A stretch of DNA of 64,000 nucleotides from Verrucomicrobiaceae bacterium (GTDB lineage Bacteria; Verrucomicrobiota; Verrucomicrobiia; Verrucomicrobiales; Verrucomicrobiaceae): assembly GCA_015075365.1 (NCBI GenBank), contig JABTUN010000002.1:434001-498000 (forward strand). Direction: 5' to 3'. The translations under genes and the position numbers were made by a program. Positions 16,518-26,033 of the stretch are shown here, piece by piece. How positions within the stretch are numbered: the first letter of the stretch is position 1; every line of letters begins with the position of its first letter. Below the pieces are notes generated by a model. That model made no database searches, had not been told where the DNA came from, and saw only the letters and a list, made by a program, of their open reading frames with translations.

Positions 16518-17501
16518 ATGAAACGAGCCCTCATCACCGGCATCACAGGCCAGGACGGATTTTATCTGGCGGAGCATTTGCTAGGACTGGGCTACGAGGT
16601 GCATGGCCTGGCACGCCAGACCGGTCTGGAGCACATCAAGAGCAACCTGCTCCAAGATGTGCCACCCGAACTCTACGAGCGCTGCCATCTCCATGCGGTG
16701 AGCCTCGACAACTTCCCCGGTCTCTACCGCCTCATCTCCAGCACCCCCTTTGACGAATGCTACCACCTGGCCGCCTCCAGCTTTGTGGGCGACCGTCTGG
16801 CCGACGGCTACCAGACCATCCAGAACAACATCGCCAGCACCCACTACCTCCTGGCCGCGCTAAGCGAGTTCCAGCCGAAGTGCCGGTTGTACTTCGCTGG
16901 CACGAGCGAGATGTTCGGCCGCCCGCGTCATGCGCCGCAGACGGAGGACACGCCCTTCATGCCGCGCAGCGCCTACGGCATCAGCAAACTTGCCGGCTAC
17001 CACATCGTGCGGAACTACCGTGAGTCCTACGGCATGTTCTGCGGCGTGGGCATCCTCTACAACCATGAGAGTCCGCGGCGGCGGCCGGAATTCGTGACTC
17101 GGAAGATCACCATGGCCGCGGCCCGGATCTCGCTGGAAGGCCGTGGCACGTTGGAGCTGGGAAATCTCGAGGCCCGCCGCGACTGGGGCTACGCGCCCGA
17201 TTATGTGCGCGCCATGCACGCGATCCTCAACCACCACACCGCGGAGGACTTTGTGGTGGCCAGTGGCGTGCTGCACAGCGTGGCGGAGCTGTGCGAGGCG
17301 GCCTTTTCCCATGTCGGACTGGACTGGCACGATCATGTGCGGACCAATCCCGCCTTCTACCGCAAGGAGGACGAGATACCGCTGCAGGGCTGCCGCGCCA
17401 AGATCGAGCGTGAGACCGGCTGGCAGCCCGCGACCAGTTTTGACGAGATGATCCGTAAAATGGTGGATGCTGATCTGGCACGCCTGCGCACCGGACGCTG
17501 A
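16518..17501 (+). CDS. gmd: GDP-mannose 4,6-dehydratase-like SDR
   Basis: A 327-aa extended SDR. It has MKRALITGITGQDGFYLAEHLL (the GMD NADP motif), YFAGTSEMFG, the catalytic YGISKLAGYHIVRNYRESYG and GILYNHESPRRRPEFVTRKIT, the last highly specific for GDP-mannose dehydratases. It would make GDP-4-keto-6-deoxymannose, precursor of fucose, rhamnose or perosamine. No GDP-fucose synthase (wcaG) is in the window; the GDP-mannose 3,5-epimerase-like gene at 23712 shows that GDP-mannose is used here. The substrate is inferred from motifs, as some relatives act on other GDP-sugars. Confidence 0.88.
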   Translation: MKRALITGITGQDGFYLAEHLLGLGYEVHGLARQTGLEHIKSNLLQDVPPELYERCHLHAVSLDNFPGLYRLISSTPFDECYHLAASSFVGDRLADGYQTIQNNIASTHYLLAALSEFQPKCRLYFAGTSEMFGRPRHAPQTEDTPFMPRSAYGISKLAGYHIVRNYRESYGMFCGVGILYNHESPRRRPEFVTRKITMAAARISLEGRGTLELGNLEARRDWGYAPDYVRAMHAILNHHTAEDFVVASGVLHSVAELCEAAFSHVGLDWHDHVRTNPAFYRKEDEIPLQGCRAKIERETGWQPATSFDEMIRKMVDADLARLRTGR

Positions 17502-17529
17502 TCCAGGCATTTGGGACACCTTTCGATTC

Positions 17530-19869
17530 ATGAGCAGTTCCCCGCGCCCGATCGACGTGTGGACTCCCGGCATCCGGGATGACTCCGGGGGCATTCAGGC
17601 CTTCTCGCGCTTCTTCGTGCGCGCGCTGGCCGAGGGATTACCGCAGCATCCACTGCGGGTCTTTGTTCGCAACGAGACGCTCGATGCGGATGACCCGCTG
17701 CGCTCCGCCAACCTCCTGCTGCGCAGCTACGAAAAACTGCCGTCACAGGTCCGCTCCCACGCCCTGGCCGCGGACGCCAGCCTGCACTCTCTGAGACAGC
17801 ACCCGGCCTGCCAGCTCTCCACCCACCTGCATTTCCTCCCCGCCATGCGCCTGATGCGCGCCGTCACCGGCGCGCCCTATGCCGGTGTGCTGCATGGCAT
17901 CGAGGCCTGGCGCATCCGCTCCCGTTCCCGCATCGGTGCCCTGCGGACGGCGGACCGCCTGCTGGCCGTCAGCCACTTTACCCGGGATCAGGTCATCCGG
18001 GAGCACGGTGTGCCAGCGGAACGCGTGTCCGTGTTTCCCAACACCTTTGACGATGCGCGCTTCCACCCTGGCCCCAAGCCTGTCCATCTGCTGCAGAAGT
18101 ACGGCCTGCGCCCGGACCAGCCCGTGCTGCTGACCGTGAGCCGCCTGGCGCTGTCAGAACGGTACAAGGGCCACTGGCAGGTGCTCATGGCCCTCCAGGA
18201 CATACGGCGACACCTGCCCGATGTGCATTACCTGGTGGTGGGCACGGGCGACGAGATGGGCCACCTGCGCGAGGGGGTGCGCGCGATGGGACTGGAGAAG
18301 AATGTGACCTTCGCCGGCTTCGTCTCCGCGGTGGACCTGCCGGACCACTACCGCCTATGCGATGCCTTTGTGATGCCCAGCACGAAGGAGGGGTTTGGCA
18401 TTGTTTTCCTGGAAGCGGCCGCCTGCGGCAAACCAGTCATTGGCGGTTGCCTGGACGGGTCTTTTGATGCGCTGGACGGCGGCAGACTGGGCATTCTCAT
18501 CGACCCGCATCATCCCGTGGAGATCGCCGCTGCCATCCAGGCGGCGCTGACGCGGACGCACGAAAACCGGCTGCTGTTTGACCCGCATGGACTGTCCAAG
18601 GCCGTGCGAGAGCGCTTTGGTTTCGAGTCTTTCAAAACCCAGCTCCTGGAGGAGGTGACCCCCCTTCTGAACCCGTCATCCGGCTCTGTAAAAGGCTCAA
18701 ACGTCTCGCAAACACAGCAGAAAGTGCTTAGTCCCGGCGTGGATCGTGCACCGCGCATCGTCGTCATGACCCAGTTGAACTCCCCTTACCAGGTGGAGTT
18801 CTTCAACCATGTCGCGCGCGCTGGAGAATGCCATCTGGAGGTGATCTATCTGACCCATCGGGACAAGAACCGCCAGTGGGTCTCTCCAGACATTGCCCAT
18901 TCCCACATCATCTTGTCCGAGACGCCACAGCTCAAAAAAAACGCCCTGGATTCTCTGCTGAGCGCCGATCTGGCGGTCTTTAACTACTACACCGACCGCT
19001 TCGCCTGGCGCGCCATCCGCGCCCGTGCCGCCTGCGGGCTGCCCTGGGTCTTTTGGGGAGAGCGTCCCGGCTTCCTGCAATTAGGACCGCCCGGTGCCTG
19101 GTTCCGCCGCCTGGCGCTCAAACCGCTGCATCAGGACGGCGCACCCATCTGGGGGGTGGGACAGTGGGGCATCAACGGCTATCAGGCGGAGTTTGGCCGG
19201 CAGCGCCCCTACCACAACATGCCCTACTACTCCGATCTGCGGCGCTTCCACACCACGCGCGCAGCGCCGCCTGCTGGAGCACGCACCTTCCTCTACTCAG
19301 GCACGCTGTCCGAACGCAAGGGGGTGGACCTGCTGGCCCGCGCCTTTGCCCGCGTGGCGGCGGAGACCAAGCAGGCAAGGCTGATCCTCCTGGGCAGCGG
19401 ACCGCTCGAACCCCTCCTCCGTGAAATCCTGGCCCCCTGCGCCGCGCAGGTGGAATGGGCCGGATTCCAACCCTGGCAGGAACTGCCGCGCTTTTATGCC
19501 CGGGGGGACATCTTCTGCTTTCCCTCCCGCTACGACGGCTGGGGACTGGCCCTTGTCGAGGCCCTGGCCTCCGGCATGCCTGCCATCACCACCGACCAAA
19601 CCGGCGCGGCCATCGATCTCATCCGTCCGGGCCGCAATGGCTGGCTCACCAAGGCAGGCGACGAAAACGCCCTCGCACAAACCATGCGCGAAGCCCTGGC
19701 CCTCCCCCCGGACGCTTTTGGCATGATGCAGGACACCGCCAGCCAGTGCGTGCGCCTTCACGATGTCCTGGAAGGCGCGAAAAACTTTACCCGGGCGGCC
19801 AGGAACGTGCTCACCGGTTGGCCGGGCGCGCGGCAGCCCCCTGCCTCCTCATCCCCTTCACGCTGCTGA
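17530..19869 (+). CDS. Double glycosyltransferase: two GT4-type domains in one protein
   Basis: A 779-aa protein made of two complete GT-B enzymes. Domain 1 (about residues 1-395) has DDSGGIQAFSRFF, VLLTVSRLALSERYKGHWQVL, VHYLVVGTGDEMGHL and TKEGFGIVFLEAAACGKPVIG. After a linker rich in Ser and Gln, domain 2 (about 405-770) starts RIVVMTQLNSPYQVEFFNHV and has FLYSGTLSERKGVDLLARAF, RLILLGSGPLEPLL and YDGWGLALVEALASGMPAITT. Both acidic donor motifs are intact, so both halves may be active, adding two sugars in succession. The tail is low-complexity (PPASSSPSR). The ATG at 17530 is chosen because the longer reading overlaps gmd. Confidence 0.87.
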   Translation: MSSSPRPIDVWTPGIRDDSGGIQAFSRFFVRALAEGLPQHPLRVFVRNETLDADDPLRSANLLLRSYEKLPSQVRSHALAADASLHSLRQHPACQLSTHLHFLPAMRLMRAVTGAPYAGVLHGIEAWRIRSRSRIGALRTADRLLAVSHFTRDQVIREHGVPAERVSVFPNTFDDARFHPGPKPVHLLQKYGLRPDQPVLLTVSRLALSERYKGHWQVLMALQDIRRHLPDVHYLVVGTGDEMGHLREGVRAMGLEKNVTFAGFVSAVDLPDHYRLCDAFVMPSTKEGFGIVFLEAAACGKPVIGGCLDGSFDALDGGRLGILIDPHHPVEIAAAIQAALTRTHENRLLFDPHGLSKAVRERFGFESFKTQLLEEVTPLLNPSSGSVKGSNVSQTQQKVLSPGVDRAPRIVVMTQLNSPYQVEFFNHVARAGECHLEVIYLTHRDKNRQWVSPDIAHSHIILSETPQLKKNALDSLLSADLAVFNYYTDRFAWRAIRARAACGLPWVFWGERPGFLQLGPPGAWFRRLALKPLHQDGAPIWGVGQWGINGYQAEFGRQRPYHNMPYYSDLRRFHTTRAAPPAGARTFLYSGTLSERKGVDLLARAFARVAAETKQARLILLGSGPLEPLLREILAPCAAQVEWAGFQPWQELPRFYARGDIFCFPSRYDGWGLALVEALASGMPAITTDQTGAAIDLIRPGRNGWLTKAGDENALAQTMREALALPPDAFGMMQDTASQCVRLHDVLEGAKNFTRAARNVLTGWPGARQPPASSSPSRC

Positions 19870-19872
19870 TCC

Positions 19873-21687
19873 ATGTGCGGAATCGCCGGCATCCTTGATC
19901 CCCGACACACGCTTTCGGACGCTGCCACGCGCCTGGACGCATTGCAACGCGCCCTGCAACATCGCGGTCCGGACGATCGTGGTGTCTGGTCCTCCCCCTC
20001 CGGCATCGCGCATCTGGCCCATACCCGCCTGTCCATCCTCGATCTCTCCGCCGCCGGTCATCAGCCCATGCAACTGCCCGGCGGGCGTTTCACCATCACT
20101 TTCAACGGCGAGATCTATAACTTTCGTGAACTGAGGACGGAGTTGGAGCGCGAAGGCACGTTCTTTCACACCGGCACGGACACGGAGGTGCTGCTGCGGC
20201 TCTACGAGCGCCATGGCACAGACATGCTCGGCAGGCTGCGCGGCATGTTCGCCTTTGCGATCTGGGACGAACAGGAGCGCACCTGCTTCCTGGCGCGCGA
20301 TGCGCTCGGCATCAAGCCTCTGTATCATGCCACGCGGAACGACGTCTTCGCCTTTGCCTCCGAGTTGCGCTCCCTCCAAACCGCCGGACTTGCAGGCGAG
20401 GCCATCGATGCGCATGCCATCGCCTCCTACTTTGAAACCGGCAGCGTGCCGGAGCCGCTCACCCTGCTGCGAGACGCGCGCATGCTGGAGGCAGGACATT
20501 TCATCCTATGGAGGGCCGGACGCATGGAGAAACGCGCCTGGTGGAGCCTGTCGTTCTCGAGCGCTGGCGCGGACATCGCGCAGCCTGCTCAAACCTTGCG
20601 CGCCGCGCTGCTCGACAGCACCCGGCACCACTTCGTCAGTGACGTGCCTGTGGGCATCTTCCTCAGCGGCGGCATCGACAGCACCGCCCTCGTCGCTCTC
20701 GCCCGGGAAACCGGCGTGCGCGACATCGACACCTTCTCAATCGGTGTGGACGACACCGCGCTGGATGAGAGCGGCGTCGCGCGCCGCACCGCCGCGCATT
20801 TTGGCACACGCCATCATGAGCTGCGTCTCACGGAGACGGAGGGCATGCGCCAGTTTCACGAATTCATCCAGCACATCGACCAGCCCTCCATCGACGGATT
20901 CAACACCTTCACAGTTTCCCGCTTTGCTCGTGAGCAGGGGCTCAAAGTCGTGCTCTCCGGCCTCGGTGGCGACGAGTTGTTCGCGGGCTATCCCAGCTTT
21001 ACCCAGGTGCCGCGGCTGGTCCTTGCCTCACGCGCGCTCGACCTCGTGCCCGGCCTGCGGCAGTACACCGGCATGCGGCTGGAGCAGCATGGCGCCTCCC
21101 ACCGCCTGCGCCGTCTCGGCGCCTATCTGCAATCGCCCGCCACCGTGCGGAACGCCTACCGCGCCTTCCGCGGCATCTTCTCTCCCCGCGCCGCGCGCAT
21201 CCTCGCCGCGCGCTACGCCGGCGTCACGCTCGCTGAACTGCTCGATTTCACGCCGCCCGGCCCGGACCTGCCACCCATGCCCGCGCCGCGTGACGAGGTG
21301 AGCCTTTGTGAGCTCTCTCTTTACATGCGGAACCAGCTCCTCAAGGACAGTGATGTCATGAGCATGGCCAGCAGCCTTGAACTGCGTGTGCCTTTTGTTG
21401 ATCGCATGCTTGTTGAGACGGTGGCACGCATCCCTGCGTCCAGGCGCCTGCGCCAGGGAAAAAAGCTGCTCGTCGAGGCCCTGCCGGAGCTGCCCGGGTG
21501 GGTTGTCAACCAGCCCAAACGCGGCTTTCTCTTTCCTTACCAAAAATGGGCGGCCTCAAGCTGGGAGGGGCTGTTTGAACAAGCCGCCTCGCGTCTGCCG
21601 GTGCAAAACCCCACCTGGTATCAGCTATGGGCCGTCTTCATACTGGACCGCTGGCTGGAACAACGCGGCATCACGCGGGCATCCTGA
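19873..21687 (+). CDS. asnB: Asparagine synthase (glutamine-hydrolysing)-like amidotransferase
   Basis: A 604-aa class II amidotransferase. The N-terminal glutaminase begins MCGIAGILDP with the catalytic Cys2 after Met removal, followed by ALQHRGPDDRG and FNGEIYNF. The C-terminal ATP-pyrophosphatase domain has the PP-loop VPVGIFLSGGIDSTALVAL and SGLGGDELFAGYPSF. Length is normal. The start lies 3 bases after the double glycosyltransferase. AsnB homologues in glycan loci can amidate sugar acids or amino-acid substituents rather than make free asparagine; here the context favours glycan modification, but simple asparagine synthesis is not excluded. Confidence 0.9.
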   Translation: MCGIAGILDPRHTLSDAATRLDALQRALQHRGPDDRGVWSSPSGIAHLAHTRLSILDLSAAGHQPMQLPGGRFTITFNGEIYNFRELRTELEREGTFFHTGTDTEVLLRLYERHGTDMLGRLRGMFAFAIWDEQERTCFLARDALGIKPLYHATRNDVFAFASELRSLQTAGLAGEAIDAHAIASYFETGSVPEPLTLLRDARMLEAGHFILWRAGRMEKRAWWSLSFSSAGADIAQPAQTLRAALLDSTRHHFVSDVPVGIFLSGGIDSTALVALARETGVRDIDTFSIGVDDTALDESGVARRTAAHFGTRHHELRLTETEGMRQFHEFIQHIDQPSIDGFNTFTVSRFAREQGLKVVLSGLGGDELFAGYPSFTQVPRLVLASRALDLVPGLRQYTGMRLEQHGASHRLRRLGAYLQSPATVRNAYRAFRGIFSPRAARILAARYAGVTLAELLDFTPPGPDLPPMPAPRDEVSLCELSLYMRNQLLKDSDVMSMASSLELRVPFVDRMLVETVARIPASRRLRQGKKLLVEALPELPGWVVNQPKRGFLFPYQKWAASSWEGLFEQAASRLPVQNPTWYQLWAVFILDRWLEQRGITRAS

Positions 21688-21722
21688 CTTTCACTGGACA
21701 CGACGATTCCACCACCCGCCAC

Positions 21723-22895
21723 GTGCGCGTCCTTCACGTCATTCCCTCCCTTTCACCCTCCTCTGGCGGCCCCAGCATGGCTCTGCCTGCGATGGCGCGC
21801 GCGCTTGCAGCGCCTGACCTGGCCGTCACCGTGGCAACCACGGACGACGATGGACGCGGGCGGCATCTCACCGGGGTGCCCTTGGGGCAAAAGACGGAAC
21901 GCGACGGCTGGGAGCTCTGGTATTTCCCCAAGCAAACCGAGTTCTACAAATGCTCGCTGCCCCTGCGGCGCTGGCTCCGTGACCACATACATGAGTTTGA
22001 CGTCGTTCACATCCACGCCGTGTTCTCTTTTGCCAGTCTCTCCGCCGGTCGCGCCGCCGCCGCAGCCCGCGTTCCCTACATCGTGAGACCGCTGGGGGTG
22101 CTCAACCGCTGGGGCATGGAAAAACGTCGTCGCCTGCTCAAGGCGCTGTCCTTCCGCCTGCTCGACCTGCCCATGCTGCAAAAAGCCGCCGCCATGCACT
22201 ACACGAGCCGCATGGAGATGGAGGATGCCTCGCGCTTTGGCCTGGCCAATCTCCAGCGGATCATTCCCATCGGCATCGACCTCTCCCCCTTCGAATCCCT
22301 GCCGCCACGAACCGCCTTCGACGCAGCTTTTCCAGAGACCAGGGACACCCGGAACATTCTCTTTCTTTCGCGCATCGACGAAAAGAAAGGCATCGACCTC
22401 CTTATCGCCGCCTATGCCCGGATCGCAGCCGGACATCCCCAAACCCGGCTCGTCATTTGCGGCGCGGGCGATCCCGCCCTCGTCGAAAAGCTGCGCGCGC
22501 AGGCTGAGATGCTCAACATCTCAGATCGGATCACCTGGGCGGGCCAGGTCGGCGGAGATTTGCGTCTGGCTGCGTTCGCCGCAGCGGAAGTCTTCGTGCT
22601 GCCATCTCATTCGGAAAATTTTGGCATCGCGCTGCTTGAGGCAATGGCATCCGGCCTTCCCTGCCTGTCCACGGACCAGGTGGCGCTCGCTGCTGACGCC
22701 GCACGTGAAAACGCGGTCGCGTTGACTGCCCGCGATCCAGCCAATATCGCGACCGCGCTGGACCAGATGCTCACCTCCCCTGGGACATGCGGCCAGCTTG
22801 CGCAAAATGCCCGCGCGCTCGCCCGCCGTGACTATTCCCTGGCCGCGATGGGCCGCTCCCTGCGCGGATTGTATGATGAAATTGTGAACCGCTGA
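21723..22895 (+). CDS. Glycosyltransferase family 4
   Basis: A 390-aa GT4 enzyme starting (GTG) RVLHVIPSLSPSSGGPSMALPAMARAL. The acceptor domain has HIHAVFSFASLSAGRAA and RPLGVLNRWGM; the donor domain has ILFLSRIDEKKGIDLLIAAYARI, RLVICGAGDPALV, VFVLPSHSENFGIALLEAMASGLPCLST with the E-x7-E motif. GTG at 21723 is picked because family members begin at this beta strand; upstream in-frame sequence overlaps asnB. One base separates it from the next gene. Confidence 0.9.
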   Translation: MRVLHVIPSLSPSSGGPSMALPAMARALAAPDLAVTVATTDDDGRGRHLTGVPLGQKTERDGWELWYFPKQTEFYKCSLPLRRWLRDHIHEFDVVHIHAVFSFASLSAGRAAAAARVPYIVRPLGVLNRWGMEKRRRLLKALSFRLLDLPMLQKAAAMHYTSRMEMEDASRFGLANLQRIIPIGIDLSPFESLPPRTAFDAAFPETRDTRNILFLSRIDEKKGIDLLIAAYARIAAGHPQTRLVICGAGDPALVEKLRAQAEMLNISDRITWAGQVGGDLRLAAFAAAEVFVLPSHSENFGIALLEAMASGLPCLSTDQVALAADAARENAVALTARDPANIATALDQMLTSPGTCGQLAQNARALARRDYSLAAMGRSLRGLYDEIVNR

Positions 22896-22896
22896 C

Positions 22897-23664
22897 GTGA
22901 ACCTTGCCGACATCACCCCGCTCATCCTCACCTGGAACGAGGAGCCGAACCTGCGCCGCTGCCTGGAGCGTCTGCGCTGGGCGAAGGAGGTCGTCATCCT
23001 CGACAGCGGCAGCACGGATGCCACAGCCGCCATCGCGGCGGAGTTTCTGAACACGCGCCTGCTGGTACGGCCATTTGATGATCACACCACGCAGTGGAAC
23101 TTCGGCGTCGATGCCTGCTCCACCACCTGGGTGCTCTCCTTGGACTGCGACTATGTCCTGGGCGCTGGATTCGAGGACGAACTGGTCCGTCTTGATGCCA
23201 ACACGGCCTGCGATGCCTTCCACGCCTCCTTCCGCTATTTGATTCATGGAAAGCCGCTTCGTGCCTGCCTCTACCCGCCGCGCGCGGTGCTCTTCCGCAA
23301 AGACCGCTGCCGTTACATCCAGGACGGCCATACGCAGATCTTGAGCATTCCAGGCGCGTCCGCGTATTTGATGACCAAGATCGACCACGATGACCGCAAG
23401 CCGCTGACGCGCTGGTTTGCCTCGCAGGACAAGTATGCGCGGCTGGAGGCGGAGAAACTCGCCACGCTCACGGAGCTCAGCCTGCAGGACCGCATCCGCC
23501 GCACGATGATCCTCGGCCCCGTGGTCGTTTTCTTTTACACGCTGCTGGCGCGGCGCGCCATCCTCGACGGCCTGCACGGCTGGTTTTACACCTTTCAGCG
23601 CGTGCTGGCGGAAATCATGCTGTCGCTGCGCCTGCTGGAGAAAAAACTTGGCAAGTCCGCCTGA
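22897..23664 (+). CDS. Glycosyltransferase family 2 (WaaE/KdtX-like)
   Basis: A 255-aa GT-A transferase: ITPLILTWNEEPNLRRCLERL, VVILDSGSTDATAAIA, QWNFGVDACSTTWVLSLDCDYVLG (metal-binding Asp), and RAVLFRKDRCRYIQDGHTQIL. The TWNEE and DSGSTD motifs are typical of the LPS-core glucosyltransferase-like WaaE group. A hydrophobic stretch with amphipathic helices in the last 60 residues could bind the membrane. Starts with GTG one base after the preceding stop. Confidence 0.88.
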   Translation: MNLADITPLILTWNEEPNLRRCLERLRWAKEVVILDSGSTDATAAIAAEFLNTRLLVRPFDDHTTQWNFGVDACSTTWVLSLDCDYVLGAGFEDELVRLDANTACDAFHASFRYLIHGKPLRACLYPPRAVLFRKDRCRYIQDGHTQILSIPGASAYLMTKIDHDDRKPLTRWFASQDKYARLEAEKLATLTELSLQDRIRRTMILGPVVVFFYTLLARRAILDGLHGWFYTFQRVLAEIMLSLRLLEKKLGKSA

Positions 23665-23711
23665 ACTGCCCACAAAGACGCCTCCCGTTTCCCAACCGAC
23701 ATCCATCCCAC

Positions 23712-24701
23712 ATGAGCAATGACCAACTGATCACCGTCTGCGGCGCAGGCGGCTTCATCGGCGGCGCCCTCGTCGCCGATCTGCGAGCCAAAGGCCACAC
23801 GCGCATCCGCGCCATCGACATCAAGCCCTTTGATCACTGGTATCAGAAGTTCGACGACGTCGAAAATCATGTGCTCGACCTCTCGCTGCTCGAGAACTGC
23901 CGTTTCGCCGCGAAGGATGCCCACACCATCTACAATCTGGCCGCGGACATGGGCGGCATGGGCTTCATCGAAAACAACAAGGCCCTGTGCATGATCACCG
24001 TGCTCATCAACTCGCACCTCTGCCTCGCCGCGCGCGATGCCGGCGTGCAGCGCTTCTTCTACGCCTCCTCCGCCTGTGTGTACAACGGCGACAAGCAGAA
24101 GGAGTACAACATCCCTGCCCTCAAGGAGGAGGACGCCTACCCTGCCCTGCCCGAGGACGGCTACGGCTGGGAAAAACTCTTCTCCGAGCGCATGTGCCGC
24201 CATTTCCGCGAGGATTTCGGCCTGCAGACGCGGGTGGCGCGCTACCACAACGTCTATGGCCCGCACGGCACCTGGGACGGCGGTCGTGAGAAGGCCCCCG
24301 CCGCCGTGTGCCGCAAGGTCGCGATGGCAAAAATCACCGGCAACCATGAGATCGAGATCTGGGGCACGGGCGACCAGACACGCAGCTTCATGTACATCAC
24401 TGACTGTGTGTACGGCACGCAGATGCTCCTCAACAGCGACTGGGTCGATCCCATCAACATCGGCAGCGCGGAGATGGTCAGCATCAACCAGCTTGTCGAT
24501 ATCGCCGAGGACATTGCCGGTGTGAAGTTGAAGCGGAACTACAACCTCAACGCGCCCAAGGGCGTCAACGGCCGAAGCAGCGACAACACCCTCATCAAGA
24601 AGGTCTTCAACTGGGAGCCTTCCACGCGTCTGCGTGACGGTCTGGAGATCACCTACAAGTGGATTTACGACGAGATCATGGCCGGTGCGAAGTCCCGCTG
24701 A
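23712..24701 (+). CDS. GDP-mannose 3,5-epimerase-like SDR
   Basis: A 329-aa extended SDR that closely matches the plant GDP-mannose 3,5-epimerase pattern: YNLAADMGGMGFIENNKA, RFFYASSACVYNGD (the Cys corresponds to the proton-transfer Cys), YGWEKLFSERMCRHF, HNVYGPHGTWDGGREKAPA (with the catalytic Lys), IWGTGDQTRSFMYI and NIGSAEMVS then GRSSDNTLI. In plants it makes GDP-L-galactose for ascorbate; in bacteria GDP-L-galactose or GDP-L-gulose would feed a polysaccharide. The position between glycosyltransferases supports use in the glycan. Homologues are known from Verrucomicrobiota (recollection). Confidence 0.88.
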   Translation: MSNDQLITVCGAGGFIGGALVADLRAKGHTRIRAIDIKPFDHWYQKFDDVENHVLDLSLLENCRFAAKDAHTIYNLAADMGGMGFIENNKALCMITVLINSHLCLAARDAGVQRFFYASSACVYNGDKQKEYNIPALKEEDAYPALPEDGYGWEKLFSERMCRHFREDFGLQTRVARYHNVYGPHGTWDGGREKAPAAVCRKVAMAKITGNHEIEIWGTGDQTRSFMYITDCVYGTQMLLNSDWVDPINIGSAEMVSINQLVDIAEDIAGVKLKRNYNLNAPKGVNGRSSDNTLIKKVFNWEPSTRLRDGLEITYKWIYDEIMAGAKSR

Positions 24702-24730
24702 TCCGCCTTTTGCCAAACGAACCCATCCTG

Positions 24731-24765
24731 ACGGGCCGGAGATTGACCTCCGGCCCGTTTTGTTT
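24731..24765 (+). terminator. Intrinsic terminator after the epimerase gene
   Basis: An 11-bp perfect stem (ACGGGCCGGAG and its complement) with a 6-nt loop ATTGAC is followed by TTTTGTTT. It lies 30 bases after the GDP-mannose epimerase stop and 17 bases before the next glycosyltransferase start, so it should end or attenuate the main glycan transcript. Confidence 0.85.
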
Positions 24766-24781
24766 CAAGACACCGTCCCGC

Positions 24782-25999
24782 ATGCGCGTCCTCCTGCTCA
24801 ACCAGTGCTTTCACCCCGACCACGTCGCCACGGCCCAGCATCTGGGCGATCTGGCGCTGGAACTCGTGAAGGCAGGGCACGAGGTCACCGCCGTGGCCTC
24901 CAGCCGTGGCTATGACGATCCCGCGCGGCGTTTCCCGGTGCGCGAAACCTGGAACGGCGTCGAAATCCGGCGCATCTGGACACCCGGCCTCGGCAAGAAG
25001 GCGAAATGGCGCCGCCTCGTCGATTTCGCGGTCTTCTGGCTCAATGCCGCGCGCATCCTGCTCCTGCTGCCGCGTCATGACGTGACGGTCTGCCTCACCT
25101 CCCCACCGCTCATCTCCACACTTGGCACGCTGGCGGCGAAACTAAAAGGCGGCGCGGTCGTGCCGTGGGTGATGGACCTGAATCCAGACGAGGCCGTGGC
25201 CGCCGGATGGCTGAAGGCGGGCGGACTGGCCGAGCGCACCCTCACCTGCATTCAAAATTGGAGCTTCCGTCAGGCCGCGCGCATCATCGCGCTCGACCGC
25301 TTCATGGCCGCGCGTCTCATCGCGAAAGGCGTCCGCCCCGATGTGATCCATACGGACGCGCCCTGGTCCCACGACCAGGCGGTGCGCTTTGATGCCGCCG
25401 CGCGCGCTGCCTTTCGCGCAAAACACGGCCTCGGTGGCAAGTTCGTGGTCATGTACTCCGGCAATCACAGCCCCTGCCATCCGCTGGACACGGTGCTGGC
25501 GGCGGCCGAGGCCTTGAAGGCGGAGCCGGACATCCACTTTCTCTTCGTCGGCGGCGGCAGCGAGTTTAAAAAGGTGCAGGCCTTTCAACAGGACCGCGCC
25601 CTGTCCAACATCACCACCCTGCCCTACCAGCCGATGAGCGAGCTCTCAGGCAGCCTCTCCAGCGCGGACCTGCATCTTGTCGTCATGGGCGCGCCCTTTG
25701 TCGGCATCGTGCATCCCTGCAAGATCTACAACATCCTCACCCTCGGCCTGCCCTTCCTCTTCATCGGCCCTGAGGAGAGCCACGGAGGCGACCTGGCGCG
25801 CCGGCTGAATGATCCCGGCTACGCGCGGCTCGCGCGGCACGGGGACGTCGCACAAGTCGTCGCCCATGTCCGTGAGGCCGCCGCCGGGGGGGCGCGCCAG
25901 CCGGAGCCGTCCGCGCAGAGGCTCGGCGGCGAGTATTCGCACTCGGTCCTCTGCCCCAGGCTGGTGCAGGTCATCGAGCAGGCCGGATTGGCCCGTTGA
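24782..25999 (+). CDS. Glycosyltransferase family 4 (WbuB-like)
   Basis: A 405-aa GT4 enzyme of the WbuB/WcaI type. It begins MRVLLLNQCFHPDHVATAQHLGDLALEL and has WNGVEIRRIWTPG, VTVCLTSPPLISTLG, VPWVMDLNPDEAVAAGW, VMYSGNHSPCHPLDTVL and FLFVGGGSEFKKV. The N-terminal opening and SPP motif are typical of this subgroup, often acting on N-acetylfucosamine or GlcNAc in capsules. It follows an intrinsic terminator, so it may need its own promoter or read-through. It is the last evident gene of the glycan locus. Confidence 0.88.
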   Translation: MRVLLLNQCFHPDHVATAQHLGDLALELVKAGHEVTAVASSRGYDDPARRFPVRETWNGVEIRRIWTPGLGKKAKWRRLVDFAVFWLNAARILLLLPRHDVTVCLTSPPLISTLGTLAAKLKGGAVVPWVMDLNPDEAVAAGWLKAGGLAERTLTCIQNWSFRQAARIIALDRFMAARLIAKGVRPDVIHTDAPWSHDQAVRFDAAARAAFRAKHGLGGKFVVMYSGNHSPCHPLDTVLAAAEALKAEPDIHFLFVGGGSEFKKVQAFQQDRALSNITTLPYQPMSELSGSLSSADLHLVVMGAPFVGIVHPCKIYNILTLGLPFLFIGPEESHGGDLARRLNDPGYARLARHGDVAQVVAHVREAAAGGARQPEPSAQRLGGEYSHSVLCPRLVQVIEQAGLAR

Positions 26000-26033
26000 C
26001 AAAGCCGCGCGGGCCTGCCACGAATCGCGCGCC

